From Hyphococcus sp. (lineage in GTDB: Bacteria > Pseudomonadota > Alphaproteobacteria > Caulobacterales > Parvularculaceae): a stretch of DNA of 64,000 nucleotides. Below, piece after piece: positions 8,329 through 15,663 of the stretch. The stretch is from assembly GCA_028285645.1 (NCBI GenBank), contig JANQOV010000068.1:1-64000 (forward strand). The letters are read 5' to 3'. A program made the translations under genes and the position numbers. The notes under the pieces were generated by a model that made no database searches, had not been told where the DNA came from, and was given only the letters and a program-made list of their open reading frames with translations. Numbering within the stretch: position 1 is the stretch's first letter; the number at the start of each line of letters is the position of its first letter.

Positions 8329-9270
8329 TTACCATTCGAGGATTGCGCCTCCAGCGCCGTCAACTGAATATACCGGCAGCAATGCGCCTTTCGGTTTTTC
8401 GCCGATCAGCGCGTCCTGAATGATCTGGTCGTCCTGCTTGTCGGCGGCGACGCGATTATAAACCGCTTCCGGCACCCGCACGCCCCATTTTGTCACCCGC
8501 TTGCTGTCCCTGTCTTCTTCGCTTGTGATTTCAAGAGACGCAACATCGCCGCGCGCTGTCACCGCTTCAGCGATGAGATAATAGTTTCTGACATTCGGAT
8601 CATCGTCATGAATGCGAAAAACGCCGCTGCGTTCGCCGGGCTCCGATACAATCCGTATAGAAAGGGTTTGTGCAAGGTCGTCTGCAACAAGCTTGAGGTC
8701 ATCGATTGCCTGGCTTGCGTCCTCCCGCTCGCCTGCCGTCGCAGCGGCCATACCGTCCTGATAAAGGGTCTCGACAATGGTGCGAGCGTAGTCGGTTTCC
8801 GCTAGAGCGAGCGCCGCATCGCGTTCTTGCGCAAGGTCCGCCGGTATGACTTCAGAAAGCTCGATGCGCGCCTGTTCAGCCCGCGCCTCTCTCGGCGCCT
8901 CAAAACCGAACTCATAAGCGGCTGTCACGAACGCCGCGATGCCAGTAATCACTGCGACGGGCTTTAGCCAGCGGTCTCGAGAGATGTAGAATTTCGCCAG
9001 GCGAACGCCCAAACCGCCTTTGGGCGGTTCGTAAACGAAACGTTTTTCTTCAAGGGCCCTGACGCCTTCGCGCAGGATATGGTCCGGCGCGTCGATACCT
9101 TGCGCTGAATAAATCTCACGCAGGCGTTCAACTAGCTTTTCTTCGCGCGCCTCTGCGGAAAGCTCCCGGTCGATCAGCCGTTCGCGGTGCCGAAGCGTAT
9201 CGACAATGTCCATGGCGAGCATGACATCGTCTAGCTTTTCCGGTTTTTCCGCGATGGCGGCGTCAGTCAC
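8329..9270 (-). CDS. Membrane-anchored protein of unknown function, second gene of the TelA-like operon (possibly DUF6384)
   Basis: A 313-aa protein with an acidic, helical N-terminal cytoplasmic part (MLAMDIVDTLRHRE and following), one transmembrane segment near residues 110-125 (WLKPVAVITGIAAFVTAAYEF), and a C-terminal part of about 185 residues that would lie outside the cytoplasm. The latter begins with a helical region and ends in a strand-rich domain. The pattern recalls the DUF6384 family, which I remember next to TelA-like genes, but this cannot be checked here. It starts 12 bases after the TelA-like gene and ends 13 bases before the coiled-coil gene, a compact operon. Confidence 0.75.
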   Translation of the reverse strand: MTDAAIAEKPEKLDDVMLAMDIVDTLRHRERLIDRELSAEAREEKLVERLREIYSAQGIDAPDHILREGVRALEEKRFVYEPPKGGLGVRLAKFYISRDRWLKPVAVITGIAAFVTAAYEFGFEAPREARAEQARIELSEVIPADLAQERDAALALAETDYARTIVETLYQDGMAAATAGEREDASQAIDDLKLVADDLAQTLSIRIVSEPGERSGVFRIHDDDPNVRNYYLIAEAVTARGDVASLEITSEEDRDSKRVTKWGVRVPEAVYNRVAADKQDDQIIQDALIGEKPKGALLPVYSVDGAGGAILEW

Positions 9271-9282
9271 GAGGAGCGGTCC

Positions 9283-10461
9283 TTAGGATGCAAGTTCCGC
9301 CGTCGCGCCCTGTTCGATCAGCCGGGCAAGGCGCGCTTTTCCATCTTCCACAGCGTCACGGATTTCCTTTGAGTTCTCGGTTGAGAGCTTGCGCATTTCA
9401 GCGATGATCTGCTGGCTGCGTTCTTGGTAAGAGACAACGCTGTCCACCAGCTTCTTGACGGCTGAGGCGGCAACGGTCGGTCCATAGCCCGCTTCGACCG
9501 CTGCTTCTTGCACCTTGCCGCCGACTTCCGACAGCGTTTCCAAACTGTCCTCGATGCCCTTCTTCATGGCCTCGAGGGTTTCGGTTGATTCATGCAGCCC
9601 GTGCATGCCGGTAAACGTTGCGGTGAGCGCTGTCAGGACGGTCTCATTAGTGCCGAAGAAAGAAACCGATTGCGCATAGATGCGCTCCTTGGCGCTGGTT
9701 GTTTGCACCAGCCGTGTCATGATCACTTCTGATGTGTTGTAGCCAACAGTGATATTGTCGGAGAGATCTTTCGCGACCTGATAGCGTTTTTCTTCTTTTT
9801 GAAGCGCGCGCAAAGCTTCGTCACGGTCAAGTTCAAGGCGCGCACGTTCCGCTGGTTCATCGCCGGTAAAAGCCTCAATGGCGCTTGCTTTTTCTTTCAA
9901 GTTCGTTTTCGCCGTTTCCAGTTTGCCGGACGCGGTCTCCAAAACTTCAAGCGCCATCACTTCCGACTGTTTCATGGCACCGCGGAAATCGCGATAGGCT
10001 TCAAGAATGCGGGTCTCTCGCTCAACCTGATCACGGGTGTCGCCTGCGACTTCGAGATAGAGTTTTTTGATTTTCTCGAACCGGGTTGCGATGTCGCCGC
10101 GGGTCATCTTCATCCAGGTGTTGGATATCCGCTCGAATGTGGAAATCTTGCCGTCAGCATATTGGTCGACCAGGGATTTGGCGTCGTCGCGGATGGAGTC
10201 GAACGCCGCGGTAATACCCTCGTAGCGCTCGCCGATGGTCATACCGGAAACCTGGTCGCGAACAACATCGTTGAAGTGCGACGCCTGGTCGAGGGTGCGG
10301 GCGATGGCGGCGACACGGGTCTCGTCAAGCTCGGAAATCTGGTTCAGGAGCGCGATAATCGGCGCCGGCTCGCCATCTTCTGCTGCGAAACCCAGCGCGC
10401 GCAGTTCACCCATGGCGCGGTCAAGATATTGCAGCGCCGTCGTTCGTTTCTCATCCGACAT
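9283..10461 (-). CDS. TelA-like helical protein, first gene of a three-gene operon
   Basis: A 392-aa, almost entirely helical, soluble protein. The C-terminal half (for example TSAKERIYAQSVSFFGTNE, then ALTATFTGMHGLHESTE and a Lys/Glu-rich end) resembles the toxic-anion-resistance protein family TelA/KlaA, in which long helices scaffold the inner face of the membrane. TelA family members are linked to tellurite or other envelope stress, but the mechanism is unresolved. Similarity here is a pattern judgement, not a search result. It leads an operon with a membrane-anchored protein and a coiled-coil protein. A copy of the dispersed ~100-bp repeat lies about 75 bases upstream of the start. Confidence 0.7.
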   Translation of the reverse strand: MSDEKRTTALQYLDRAMGELRALGFAAEDGEPAPIIALLNQISELDETRVAAIARTLDQASHFNDVVRDQVSGMTIGERYEGITAAFDSIRDDAKSLVDQYADGKISTFERISNTWMKMTRGDIATRFEKIKKLYLEVAGDTRDQVERETRILEAYRDFRGAMKQSEVMALEVLETASGKLETAKTNLKEKASAIEAFTGDEPAERARLELDRDEALRALQKEEKRYQVAKDLSDNITVGYNTSEVIMTRLVQTTSAKERIYAQSVSFFGTNETVLTALTATFTGMHGLHESTETLEAMKKGIEDSLETLSEVGGKVQEAAVEAGYGPTVAASAVKKLVDSVVSYQERSQQIIAEMRKLSTENSKEIRDAVEDGKARLARLIEQGATAELAS

Positions 10462-10533
10462 AGATTGTCCTCCCGTTCACCCAGCGCCGCTTACATAGGG
10501 TCTAGGGTGGAAGGCGCCAAGTATGGCTTTTTC

Positions 10534-10627
10534 TGCGCCGCGCTGACAGAAAGCTCGTATTTGATTGCGATCGTCTGGGCATCTGGGGCCGGCCATCACT
10601 TAGCGTCGCTGGTCGTCAGCGCGGGCT
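10534..10627 (+). repeat. Dispersed intergenic repeat, copy A
   Basis: One of four related intergenic elements in the window. Its ends are complementary: CCGCGCTGAC at 10538-10547 pairs with GTCAGCGCGG at 10615-10624. It shares the left end (CGCTGACAG) and right end (TCGCTGGTCGTCAGCGC) with copy B but its middle has diverged. Relative to copies B and C one terminal pair is changed on both sides (T:A to C:G), keeping the stem. It lies between the sulfotransferase-like gene and the TelA-like operon. Confidence 0.7.
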
Positions 10628-10631
10628 TAGG

Positions 10632-11264
10632 CTAAATCATCCGCTCAGGGCTTGGGGTCATACCGGCAAGCCGCCAAAGATGCCGCTTCACCCGGTAGGC
10701 AAGCGACTTTCGCGCGGCGCTGGTGTTCTTCACCGGGAAGGGCGATTGCGGCGCAGGCAAGCCTAGGAAAGGACATAAGACTTCCCAGCCATCGCTACCC
10801 CCAAGGTCCATTTCTAAAAAGTCCGTGGGGCGGTCGGCAAAATACGCGCGTACATTTTCATTATGGTCAGTGTACCGCTTGATATAGTTATCGTGATTGC
10901 CGGCGGGCGCCGCTGCGTTGTCGCCATAGACAAATGCCTGCATGGGTTTTGGGCGGGCGCCGAAGTGGCTTTCAATTGACGCGAACCAGCTTTCAGGATC
11001 GCGCACGGTAAGGATAAATTTCGATCCTGGATAGGAAGCGTCCAGCTCGCGAAAAAATAGCGGCCAGGGCATGTCTTGCGCGGCGTCGAAGTCCTGCGCC
11101 GTGCGGATGCAAAGGTCCGCGCCTTCTTTGCGCAACGTGTCTGCCGATAGATCGCGGCCAACGACGCCTGCCGTGCGGTAGCCGAGCATCGTCAGTGCTG
11201 AATACAGCGACGTCGTGCCGGTTTTCTGAAAACCGATGCAGAAGACTTTGGGGCCCAGCGTCAT
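10632..11264 (-). CDS. Sulfotransferase family protein
   Basis: The 210-aa protein has the two PAPS-binding elements of the P-loop-like sulfotransferase fold: GFQKTGTTSL at residues 11-20 (5'-phosphosulfate loop) and LTVRDPESWFASI at 86-97 (3'-phosphate site with the conserved Arg and Ser). Such proteins transfer sulfate from PAPS to lipids, sugars or proteins; bacterial members of this short group are poorly characterised. No membrane segment is visible, so it is expected in the cytoplasm. The gene stands apart, and no PAPS synthesis genes are in the window. The family is clear, the acceptor unknown. Confidence 0.82.
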   Translation of the reverse strand: MTLGPKVFCIGFQKTGTTSLYSALTMLGYRTAGVVGRDLSADTLRKEGADLCIRTAQDFDAAQDMPWPLFFRELDASYPGSKFILTVRDPESWFASIESHFGARPKPMQAFVYGDNAAAPAGNHDNYIKRYTDHNENVRAYFADRPTDFLEMDLGGSDGWEVLCPFLGLPAPQSPFPVKNTSAARKSLAYRVKRHLWRLAGMTPSPERMI

Positions 11265-11312
11265 GGCTCATTCATGGGCGGGCGATGGTTAATTGTGGGT
11301 TAAGTGAGCGCG

Positions 11313-11852
11313 CTAGAAAGGCTCGGCGACCACCATGGTCCAGAAGGTGCGCGAGGAGGCTTTCGGGTTGTAAACCAACGCTAGGCCTGCATGGATGACG
11401 GTCGGCGCCAGCAGCGTCTTGCGGTGGCTTTCGCTGTCAATCCAGCCATCAAGCACTTCATCGAAATGCCGCTGGCCGGTGGCGACGTTTTCGCCAGTAA
11501 CGATGGCGTCATAGCCTGTTGAGGCAACACGCGTTACCGGCGTTGATCCGTCTGCCCCGTAATGAGAGATCGCATCTCTCGCGGCGAGATCAGCGGCGTG
11601 TGCGCTGGCGGCTTGCGTCAAAGCAGGATCGAGAACAAGCGCGGGCAGTCCCGATGCGGCGCGAAAGGCGTTGATTTTTTGAAGAGCAATTTCCGGATCA
11701 AGCCGCTTTGACGGCGCCGTATAGGAGGGCGAGATGTAAGACGCCGGCTGCACGCCCACAGCGCCAGTATTCGATGCTTCCTCTGCAGAAAGGGGAGATG
11801 CGGCTGCCGCCATGGCGCAAACAATAGCAAAGCCCCAAAACGCTGCCCGCAT
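11313..11852 (-). CDS. Secreted CAP (SCP/PR-1)-domain protein
   Basis: A 179-aa exported protein: signal peptide of about 24 residues (MRAAFWGFAIVCAMAAAASP) then a linker and one CAP domain. Diagnostic blocks are INAFRAASGLPALVLD, the paired ASAHAADLAARD, SHYGADG, GENVATG and WIDSESHRKTLL, which contain the His and Glu residues that line the CAP cavity. Bacterial CAP proteins are periplasmic or extracellular and of uncertain activity. The ATG at 11852 follows GAGGA at good distance; a longer in-frame reading from 11900 would begin with a Ser/Glu-rich run that would mask the signal peptide and is rejected. Confidence 0.85.
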   Translation of the reverse strand: MRAAFWGFAIVCAMAAAASPLSAEEASNTGAVGVQPASYISPSYTAPSKRLDPEIALQKINAFRAASGLPALVLDPALTQAASAHAADLAARDAISHYGADGSTPVTRVASTGYDAIVTGENVATGQRHFDEVLDGWIDSESHRKTLLAPTVIHAGLALVYNPKASSRTFWTMVVAEPF

Positions 11853-12018
11853 GCCGTCTTCCTCGTCTTCATTGCTTGATGAGGAACAGCAAAGCGGCAA
11901 AGCGCTAAGGCCGATTTAAGGAAGGTGGTTAATCCGTAAATGGGACAGTTCGTATACGGTGAATTGCGTTAATTCCCGGATTGGGTTAGCGCGTCAGGCA
12001 TGCCGACCGATGGCGGCG

Positions 12019-12867
12019 TCACGCACCTGTTGCAAGACTGCCAAACGGCACAATCTTGTTGTCAGCGTCATGGCCGATGTCGGCGCGGCCGAGATGGCGA
12101 ACGCCGGCGCGGGCGCACCAGTATTGAATGACCTCTTCTTCGCTTTGCCCGAAGGGTCGATCGTTTTCGGGTGCGTCGCTGAGACGCCCGAGCATCAGGC
12201 CTTTTGCCTTGCGGATGCCGGCGTCCGACGTAATCGTGAATAACGCCCGATCCGTTGCGTAAAGATATTCCGCCACATCTTCGAGCATGATGATGTGACC
12301 GGAAAGATCGGGCATGGCGTCGGTTCCCACGAGATGCGCCAGCACGGTAATATTGAAAGCGACATACTTTACGGACGGTTTTACGTTCGGCTCGAATGTT
12401 GCGGCGTCGCCCTTGATGAGAAAGTCGAGCGCGCGCGCGATTGCTGTTTCCCCATTTGCTCGCGGCAGGTCAGTGGGCATGGGACCGTGGACAGGTCGGC
12501 CGATTTTTTCCTTGTAAAGGCGCGCCAGCACCATGCCTGCGTCTGAATAACCAAGATATGTTTTGCTGCGGGCAACCTCGTTCAATTTCGACCACCATCC
12601 GTCTTCCAACCGGCAAGCGCCGTAGCCGCCGCGGGCAAACCATACGGCGTCATTTTGGGGATCGTTCGCGACCTCCAGAAAAGCTGCGGTGCGCTCTTTG
12701 TCGGTCCCCGCGAAATGGCCGGCTTCTAGAAAACACTGGGGATGAAAATCAAGCGTTGCAGCATCGCCAAAGCGCGCCGCCGCAATCTCGCCCGTTTGTG
12801 CGGCGAGTTCCTTGGTGATGGGTCCGCCGGGGCAGACAAGGGCGATATGTTTAGTGGTTTCCGCCAT
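12019..12867 (-). CDS. LD-carboxypeptidase family protein (peptidase S66)
   Basis: A 282-aa cytoplasmic serine peptidase of the LdcA/MccF family. The Ser-Glu-His triad can be placed: Ser108 in YLGYSDAG, Glu196 in IIMLEDVAEYLY, His266 in ADIGHDADN; the conserved ARGGYG lies at 79-84. LdcA removes the terminal D-Ala from muropeptide tetrapeptides during wall recycling; MccF instead cleaves microcin C. Divergent placement, 50 bases from an Mpl-like ligase gene that would use the resulting tripeptide, favours the recycling role. The nucleophile motif ends in GYSDAG rather than the more usual GYSDIT, a small deviation. Confidence 0.85.
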   Translation of the reverse strand: MAETTKHIALVCPGGPITKELAAQTGEIAAARFGDAATLDFHPQCFLEAGHFAGTDKERTAAFLEVANDPQNDAVWFARGGYGACRLEDGWWSKLNEVARSKTYLGYSDAGMVLARLYKEKIGRPVHGPMPTDLPRANGETAIARALDFLIKGDAATFEPNVKPSVKYVAFNITVLAHLVGTDAMPDLSGHIIMLEDVAEYLYATDRALFTITSDAGIRKAKGLMLGRLSDAPENDRPFGQSEEEVIQYWCARAGVRHLGRADIGHDADNKIVPFGSLATGA

Positions 12868-12917
12868 CGAATAATGCTTACGACTTATTACTTAATTTTG
12901 CATAGAACACACCGGTC

Positions 12918-14318
12918 ATGACTGAAACAAAAGACTATTTCTTCTGCGGTATCGGCGGCTCAGGGATGCTGCCCCTGGCGATGATCGTCAAGGCGAAGGG
13001 CCACAGTGTGGAAGGATCGGACCGGTCCCTCGATCAGGGGCTGAACGGCGCCAAGTTTGATTATCTCACCGCGCTTGGCGTGACATTACATCCCCAGGAC
13101 GGATCGGGTCTGACGCGCTCAGAGCAAATTCTGGTTGCTTCTGCAGCCGTGGAAGAGGCGGTGCCGGACGTCGCGGCGGCGAATGAAATCGGCGCCGCGC
13201 GGCTTTCCCGCGCTGAGTTGCTGGCTGAACTTTTCAACGCTGCGCGGGCGCCCATCGGCGTTGCTGGCACAAGCGGCAAGTCAACCACGACAGGTATGAT
13301 CGGCTGGATATTGCATCATGCTGGTAGGGACCCAACGGTCATGAACGGCGCCGTCATGAAAAACTTTGTCAGCGACGATGCGCTTTTCGCCAGTGCGCTC
13401 GTCGGCAAGGGCGAGGCCTTCGTCTCGGAAGTCGATGAAAGCGACGGCTCCATTGCGATGTTCAACCCGAAAATTGCCGTGCTCAATAATGTCGCTCTCG
13501 ATCACAAGACCATGGACGAACTGCGCGCCTTGTTTCGCGGCTTTGTCGATAAAGCCGAAACAGCGGTGCTCAATCTCGACAATGAAGAAACGGCGCGAGT
13601 AGCGGCTGAATTGCCTGAGGCAAAGAGGGCGACTTATAGCCTGTTGGATGCGTCGGCGGATTTGGTCGCGACGGAGATCACGCCTGAGCCGTTCGGCATA
13701 TCCTTTATTGTTAAGTCGCAGCGAGAAAAAAGCCCCGCGTCGGTTTCGCTCAAAATGCCGGGCCGGCACAATGTTTCGAATGCCCTTGCTGCGATTGCAG
13801 CCGTTAAGGCCTGTGGCGTTTCCCTAAAAGACGCTGCGGCGGCGCTAGGCGCATTTGCCGGCGTAAAGCGCCGCCTTGAATATGTGGGCGAAGCGGGCGG
13901 CGTGACGGTGTTCGATGATTTCGCTCACAATCCAGACAAGATCGCTGCGAGCCTTCACACATTGCATGATTTTCCGGGCCGCCTCCTGGTCATGTTTCAG
14001 CCTCATGGCTTCGGCCCGCTCAAGAAAATGCGAAACGAGTTCATCGATTGCTTCGCGGAAGCGCTGCATGAAGATGACATGTTGTTAATGCCGGAGCCGG
14101 TCTATTTCGGCGGCACTGTTGATCGATCTGTTTCAAGCAATGACATCGTAGATGGCGTTATCGCAAGCGGCAAGCGAGCAGAAGCGCTTGCAACGCGCGA
14201 TGATTGCGGCGACCGCCTTGTGGAAATTTCTGCGCCTGGCGATCGCATTATTGTCATGGGCGCCCGGGACGATACGCTTTCGATCTTTGCAGCGATGCTT
14301 GTTGATAGACTCGACTAA
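12918..14318 (+). CDS. Mur ligase family protein, Mpl-like (UDP-N-acetylmuramate:tripeptide ligase)
   Basis: A 466-aa Mur ligase. It has the N-terminal nucleotide-sugar loop GIGGSGM (11-17), the ATP loop GTSGKSTTT (117-125), SEVDESDGS for the Mg/substrate site, the central NNVALDH, and the C-terminal domain with DDFAHNP. MurC and Mpl share these; the DDFAHNP form, the presence of asd elsewhere and the divergent LD-carboxypeptidase point to Mpl, which attaches recycled L-Ala-D-Glu-mDAP to UDP-MurNAc. murC proper would usually sit in the mra cluster, which is not here. A MurC-like ligase of other specificity cannot be excluded. Confidence 0.82.
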   Translation: MTETKDYFFCGIGGSGMLPLAMIVKAKGHSVEGSDRSLDQGLNGAKFDYLTALGVTLHPQDGSGLTRSEQILVASAAVEEAVPDVAAANEIGAARLSRAELLAELFNAARAPIGVAGTSGKSTTTGMIGWILHHAGRDPTVMNGAVMKNFVSDDALFASALVGKGEAFVSEVDESDGSIAMFNPKIAVLNNVALDHKTMDELRALFRGFVDKAETAVLNLDNEETARVAAELPEAKRATYSLLDASADLVATEITPEPFGISFIVKSQREKSPASVSLKMPGRHNVSNALAAIAAVKACGVSLKDAAAALGAFAGVKRRLEYVGEAGGVTVFDDFAHNPDKIAASLHTLHDFPGRLLVMFQPHGFGPLKKMRNEFIDCFAEALHEDDMLLMPEPVYFGGTVDRSVSSNDIVDGVIASGKRAEALATRDDCGDRLVEISAPGDRIIVMGARDDTLSIFAAMLVDRLD

Positions 14319-14390
14319 TCACACGCATAGGTAAAAGATTGCAGCCGCGACAATCTGCGCCTGCGACAATCGCGCTTTCCTGACACAGAT

Positions 14391-14406
14391 CAATTCTTGA
14401 GAATTG
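14391..14406. promoter_or_regulatory. Perfect 16-bp palindrome upstream of ompW
   Basis: CAATTCT-TG-AGAATTG is a perfect inverted repeat (7-bp arms, 2-bp centre) located about 50 bases before the ompW start codon, in the right place for a dimeric regulator near a promoter. It does not match the FNR/FixK consensus exactly. No regulator can be named. Confidence 0.4.
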
Positions 14407-14423
14407 CAAAGCACCATAGACAT

Positions 14424-14445
14424 CCTCTCGTATTAATTGAGAGGG
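14424..14445 (+). promoter_or_regulatory. Hairpin overlapping the ompW ribosome binding site
   Basis: CCTCTC at 14424-14429 is complementary to GAGAGG at 14439-14444 with a nine-base A/T-rich loop. The right arm is the Shine-Dalgarno sequence of ompW (GAGAGGG, nine bases before the ATG at 14454), so the structure would hide the ribosome site. The short stem makes it a candidate only. Confidence 0.4.
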
Positions 14446-14453
14446 ATATCACC

Positions 14454-15104
14454 ATGCGACTGATTATGAGTATAGCCGCCGCGGGTTTAACGCTGTTTTC
14501 AATGCCGGCCAGCGCCGAGCAGGGGGATTGGCTGGTTCGCTTGCGCGGCATCATTGTTGCGCCAACGGAAAACTCCGGCGCTGTCTTGCCGACATTTCCG
14601 GATGCGAGCGTTTCGGTCGACAACGCCATCATGCCGGAACTCGATTTCACCTATTTCGTGACAGACAATATCGGCGCGGAACTCATATTGGCGACGACGC
14701 CCCACGACATTTCGGGCGAGGGCTCGCTGGCCGCGCTTGGTGAAATCGCAGACACCATGGTGCTGCCGCCTACGCTCACCCTGCAATATCACTTCTTTCC
14801 GCAAGCGAAGATGCGTCCTTATGTGGGCGTCGGCGTTAACTGGACGATCTTTTATGATGACGGTGCCAAACAATCGCTGATTGATGCTGTCGGGCCGACC
14901 ACTGTCTCCATTGACGACAGCGTGGGCGTCGCCTTCCAGGCGGGTATCGACATCGATCTTAATGAGCGCGTTTTCTTCAACGCGGATGTGAAATACATCC
15001 AGATCGATACGACCGCGACATTGAACTCCGGCGGGCTGATCAATACGGTCGATGTTGATCTTGACCCGATCGTCGCCGGTATCGGCTTTGGTGTCAGGCT
15101 TTAG
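14454..15104 (+). CDS. ompW: OmpW family outer membrane protein
   Basis: A 216-aa exported beta-barrel protein. The signal peptide (MRLIMSIAAAGLTLFSMPASA) is followed by GDWLVRLRGIIVAPTENSG, then strands including ELDFTYFVTDNIGAELILAT, TLQYHF and YVGVGVNWTIFY, and it ends in the C-terminal strand GIGFGVRL typical of OmpW. OmpW barrels of eight strands form narrow hydrophobic channels for small nonpolar molecules. The ATG at 14454 follows GAGAGGG; an upstream in-frame ATG at 14397 would spoil the signal peptide. Possible control by a palindrome and an SD-masking hairpin, listed separately. A terminator follows 26 bases after the stop. Confidence 0.9.
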   Translation: MRLIMSIAAAGLTLFSMPASAEQGDWLVRLRGIIVAPTENSGAVLPTFPDASVSVDNAIMPELDFTYFVTDNIGAELILATTPHDISGEGSLAALGEIADTMVLPPTLTLQYHFFPQAKMRPYVGVGVNWTIFYDDGAKQSLIDAVGPTTVSIDDSVGVAFQAGIDIDLNERVFFNADVKYIQIDTTATLNSGGLINTVDVDLDPIVAGIGFGVRL

Positions 15105-15129
15105 TCAGACTAGTCCCCCCAAACGACTC

Positions 15130-15158
15130 GCCGCCCCTTGCTGAGGGGCGGCTTTTTT
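15130..15158 (+). terminator. Rho-independent terminator after ompW
   Basis: An eight-base GC stem GCCGCCCC / GGGGCGGC with a seven-base loop is followed by six T. It ends the ompW transcript before the convergent monooxygenase gene. Confidence 0.9.
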
Positions 15159-15170
15159 GTTCTGGCTAAT

Positions 15171-15476
15171 CTACCCGAAAATGTTTCGCTCTTCGCCGGC
15201 TTCGATAAAGCGAATGTCCCGGGAAACAACGCCGGCTTCCCCCAGCGTCTTTATCCACACCGCCATATGCGGCTGCGCAAAGTGCTTTTCGAGCGCCGCC
15301 CAGTTTTCCCAATATTCGAGCACCACGATGGTGTCAGAGTCGATGACGTCGACGCCGTATGAGTAATAGATGCAGCCTTCCTCTTTCCGGGTCTCGAGGA
15401 TCGTTGCCTCCATGACGGCGCGCACCTTGTCGAGCGCGCCGGGCTCAACTTTTGCTGTTCCAGAGACGATGATCAT
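15171..15476 (-). CDS. Antibiotic biosynthesis monooxygenase (ABM) domain protein, YgiN-like
   Basis: A 101-aa single ABM domain (dimeric ferredoxin-like fold). Typical blocks are MIIVSGTAKVEPGALDKVRA, then EEGCIYYSYGVDV, VVLEYWENWAALEKHFAQPH and a C-terminal strand. Members include quinol monooxygenases such as YgiN and heme-degrading enzymes, but most are uncharacterised. The ATG at 15476 is preceded by GAAGGAG at nine bases; the longer frame from 15545 would run through the dispersed repeat and is rejected. It is divergent from the acetyltransferase gene, with repeat copy B between them. Confidence 0.82.
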   Translation of the reverse strand: MIIVSGTAKVEPGALDKVRAVMEATILETRKEEGCIYYSYGVDVIDSDTIVVLEYWENWAALEKHFAQPHMAVWIKTLGEAGVVSRDIRFIEAGEERNIFG

Positions 15477-15495
15477 GTGAAAGGCTCCTTCTGTT

Positions 15496-15594
15496 GCGCT
15501 GCGCTGACAGCAACGCATGACCGGTTCGCCCGGTTGAACAAACAACAGCTTACATTTATTTGGCGCCGCTGGTCGTCAGCGCAGCTTGGTGTTA
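15496..15594 (+). repeat. Dispersed intergenic repeat, copy B
   Basis: The best-preserved copy. An 11-base perfect terminal inverted repeat, GCTGCGCTGAC (15498-15508) and GTCAGCGCAGC (15575-15585), encloses 66 bases. The right end continues TTGGTGTTA, shared exactly with copy C. It lies between the divergent ABM and acetyltransferase genes, so it falls in their promoter region. Confidence 0.8.
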
Positions 15595-15663
15595 GCTGCG
15601 GAGCAACATGGGTTTATGCGGGCCATTCGTCGATCCGCAATAGCAGGAAGGGCGCAATTTGCG

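Noticed and set aside
9799..10635. 278-codon + strand frame opposite the TelA-like gene
   Set aside because: It has no recognisable domain and mirrors the codon periodicity of the reverse-strand gene; high GC makes long shadow frames common.
11959..12243. 94-codon + strand frame
   Set aside because: It runs antisense through the 3' part of the LD-carboxypeptidase gene and has no family features.
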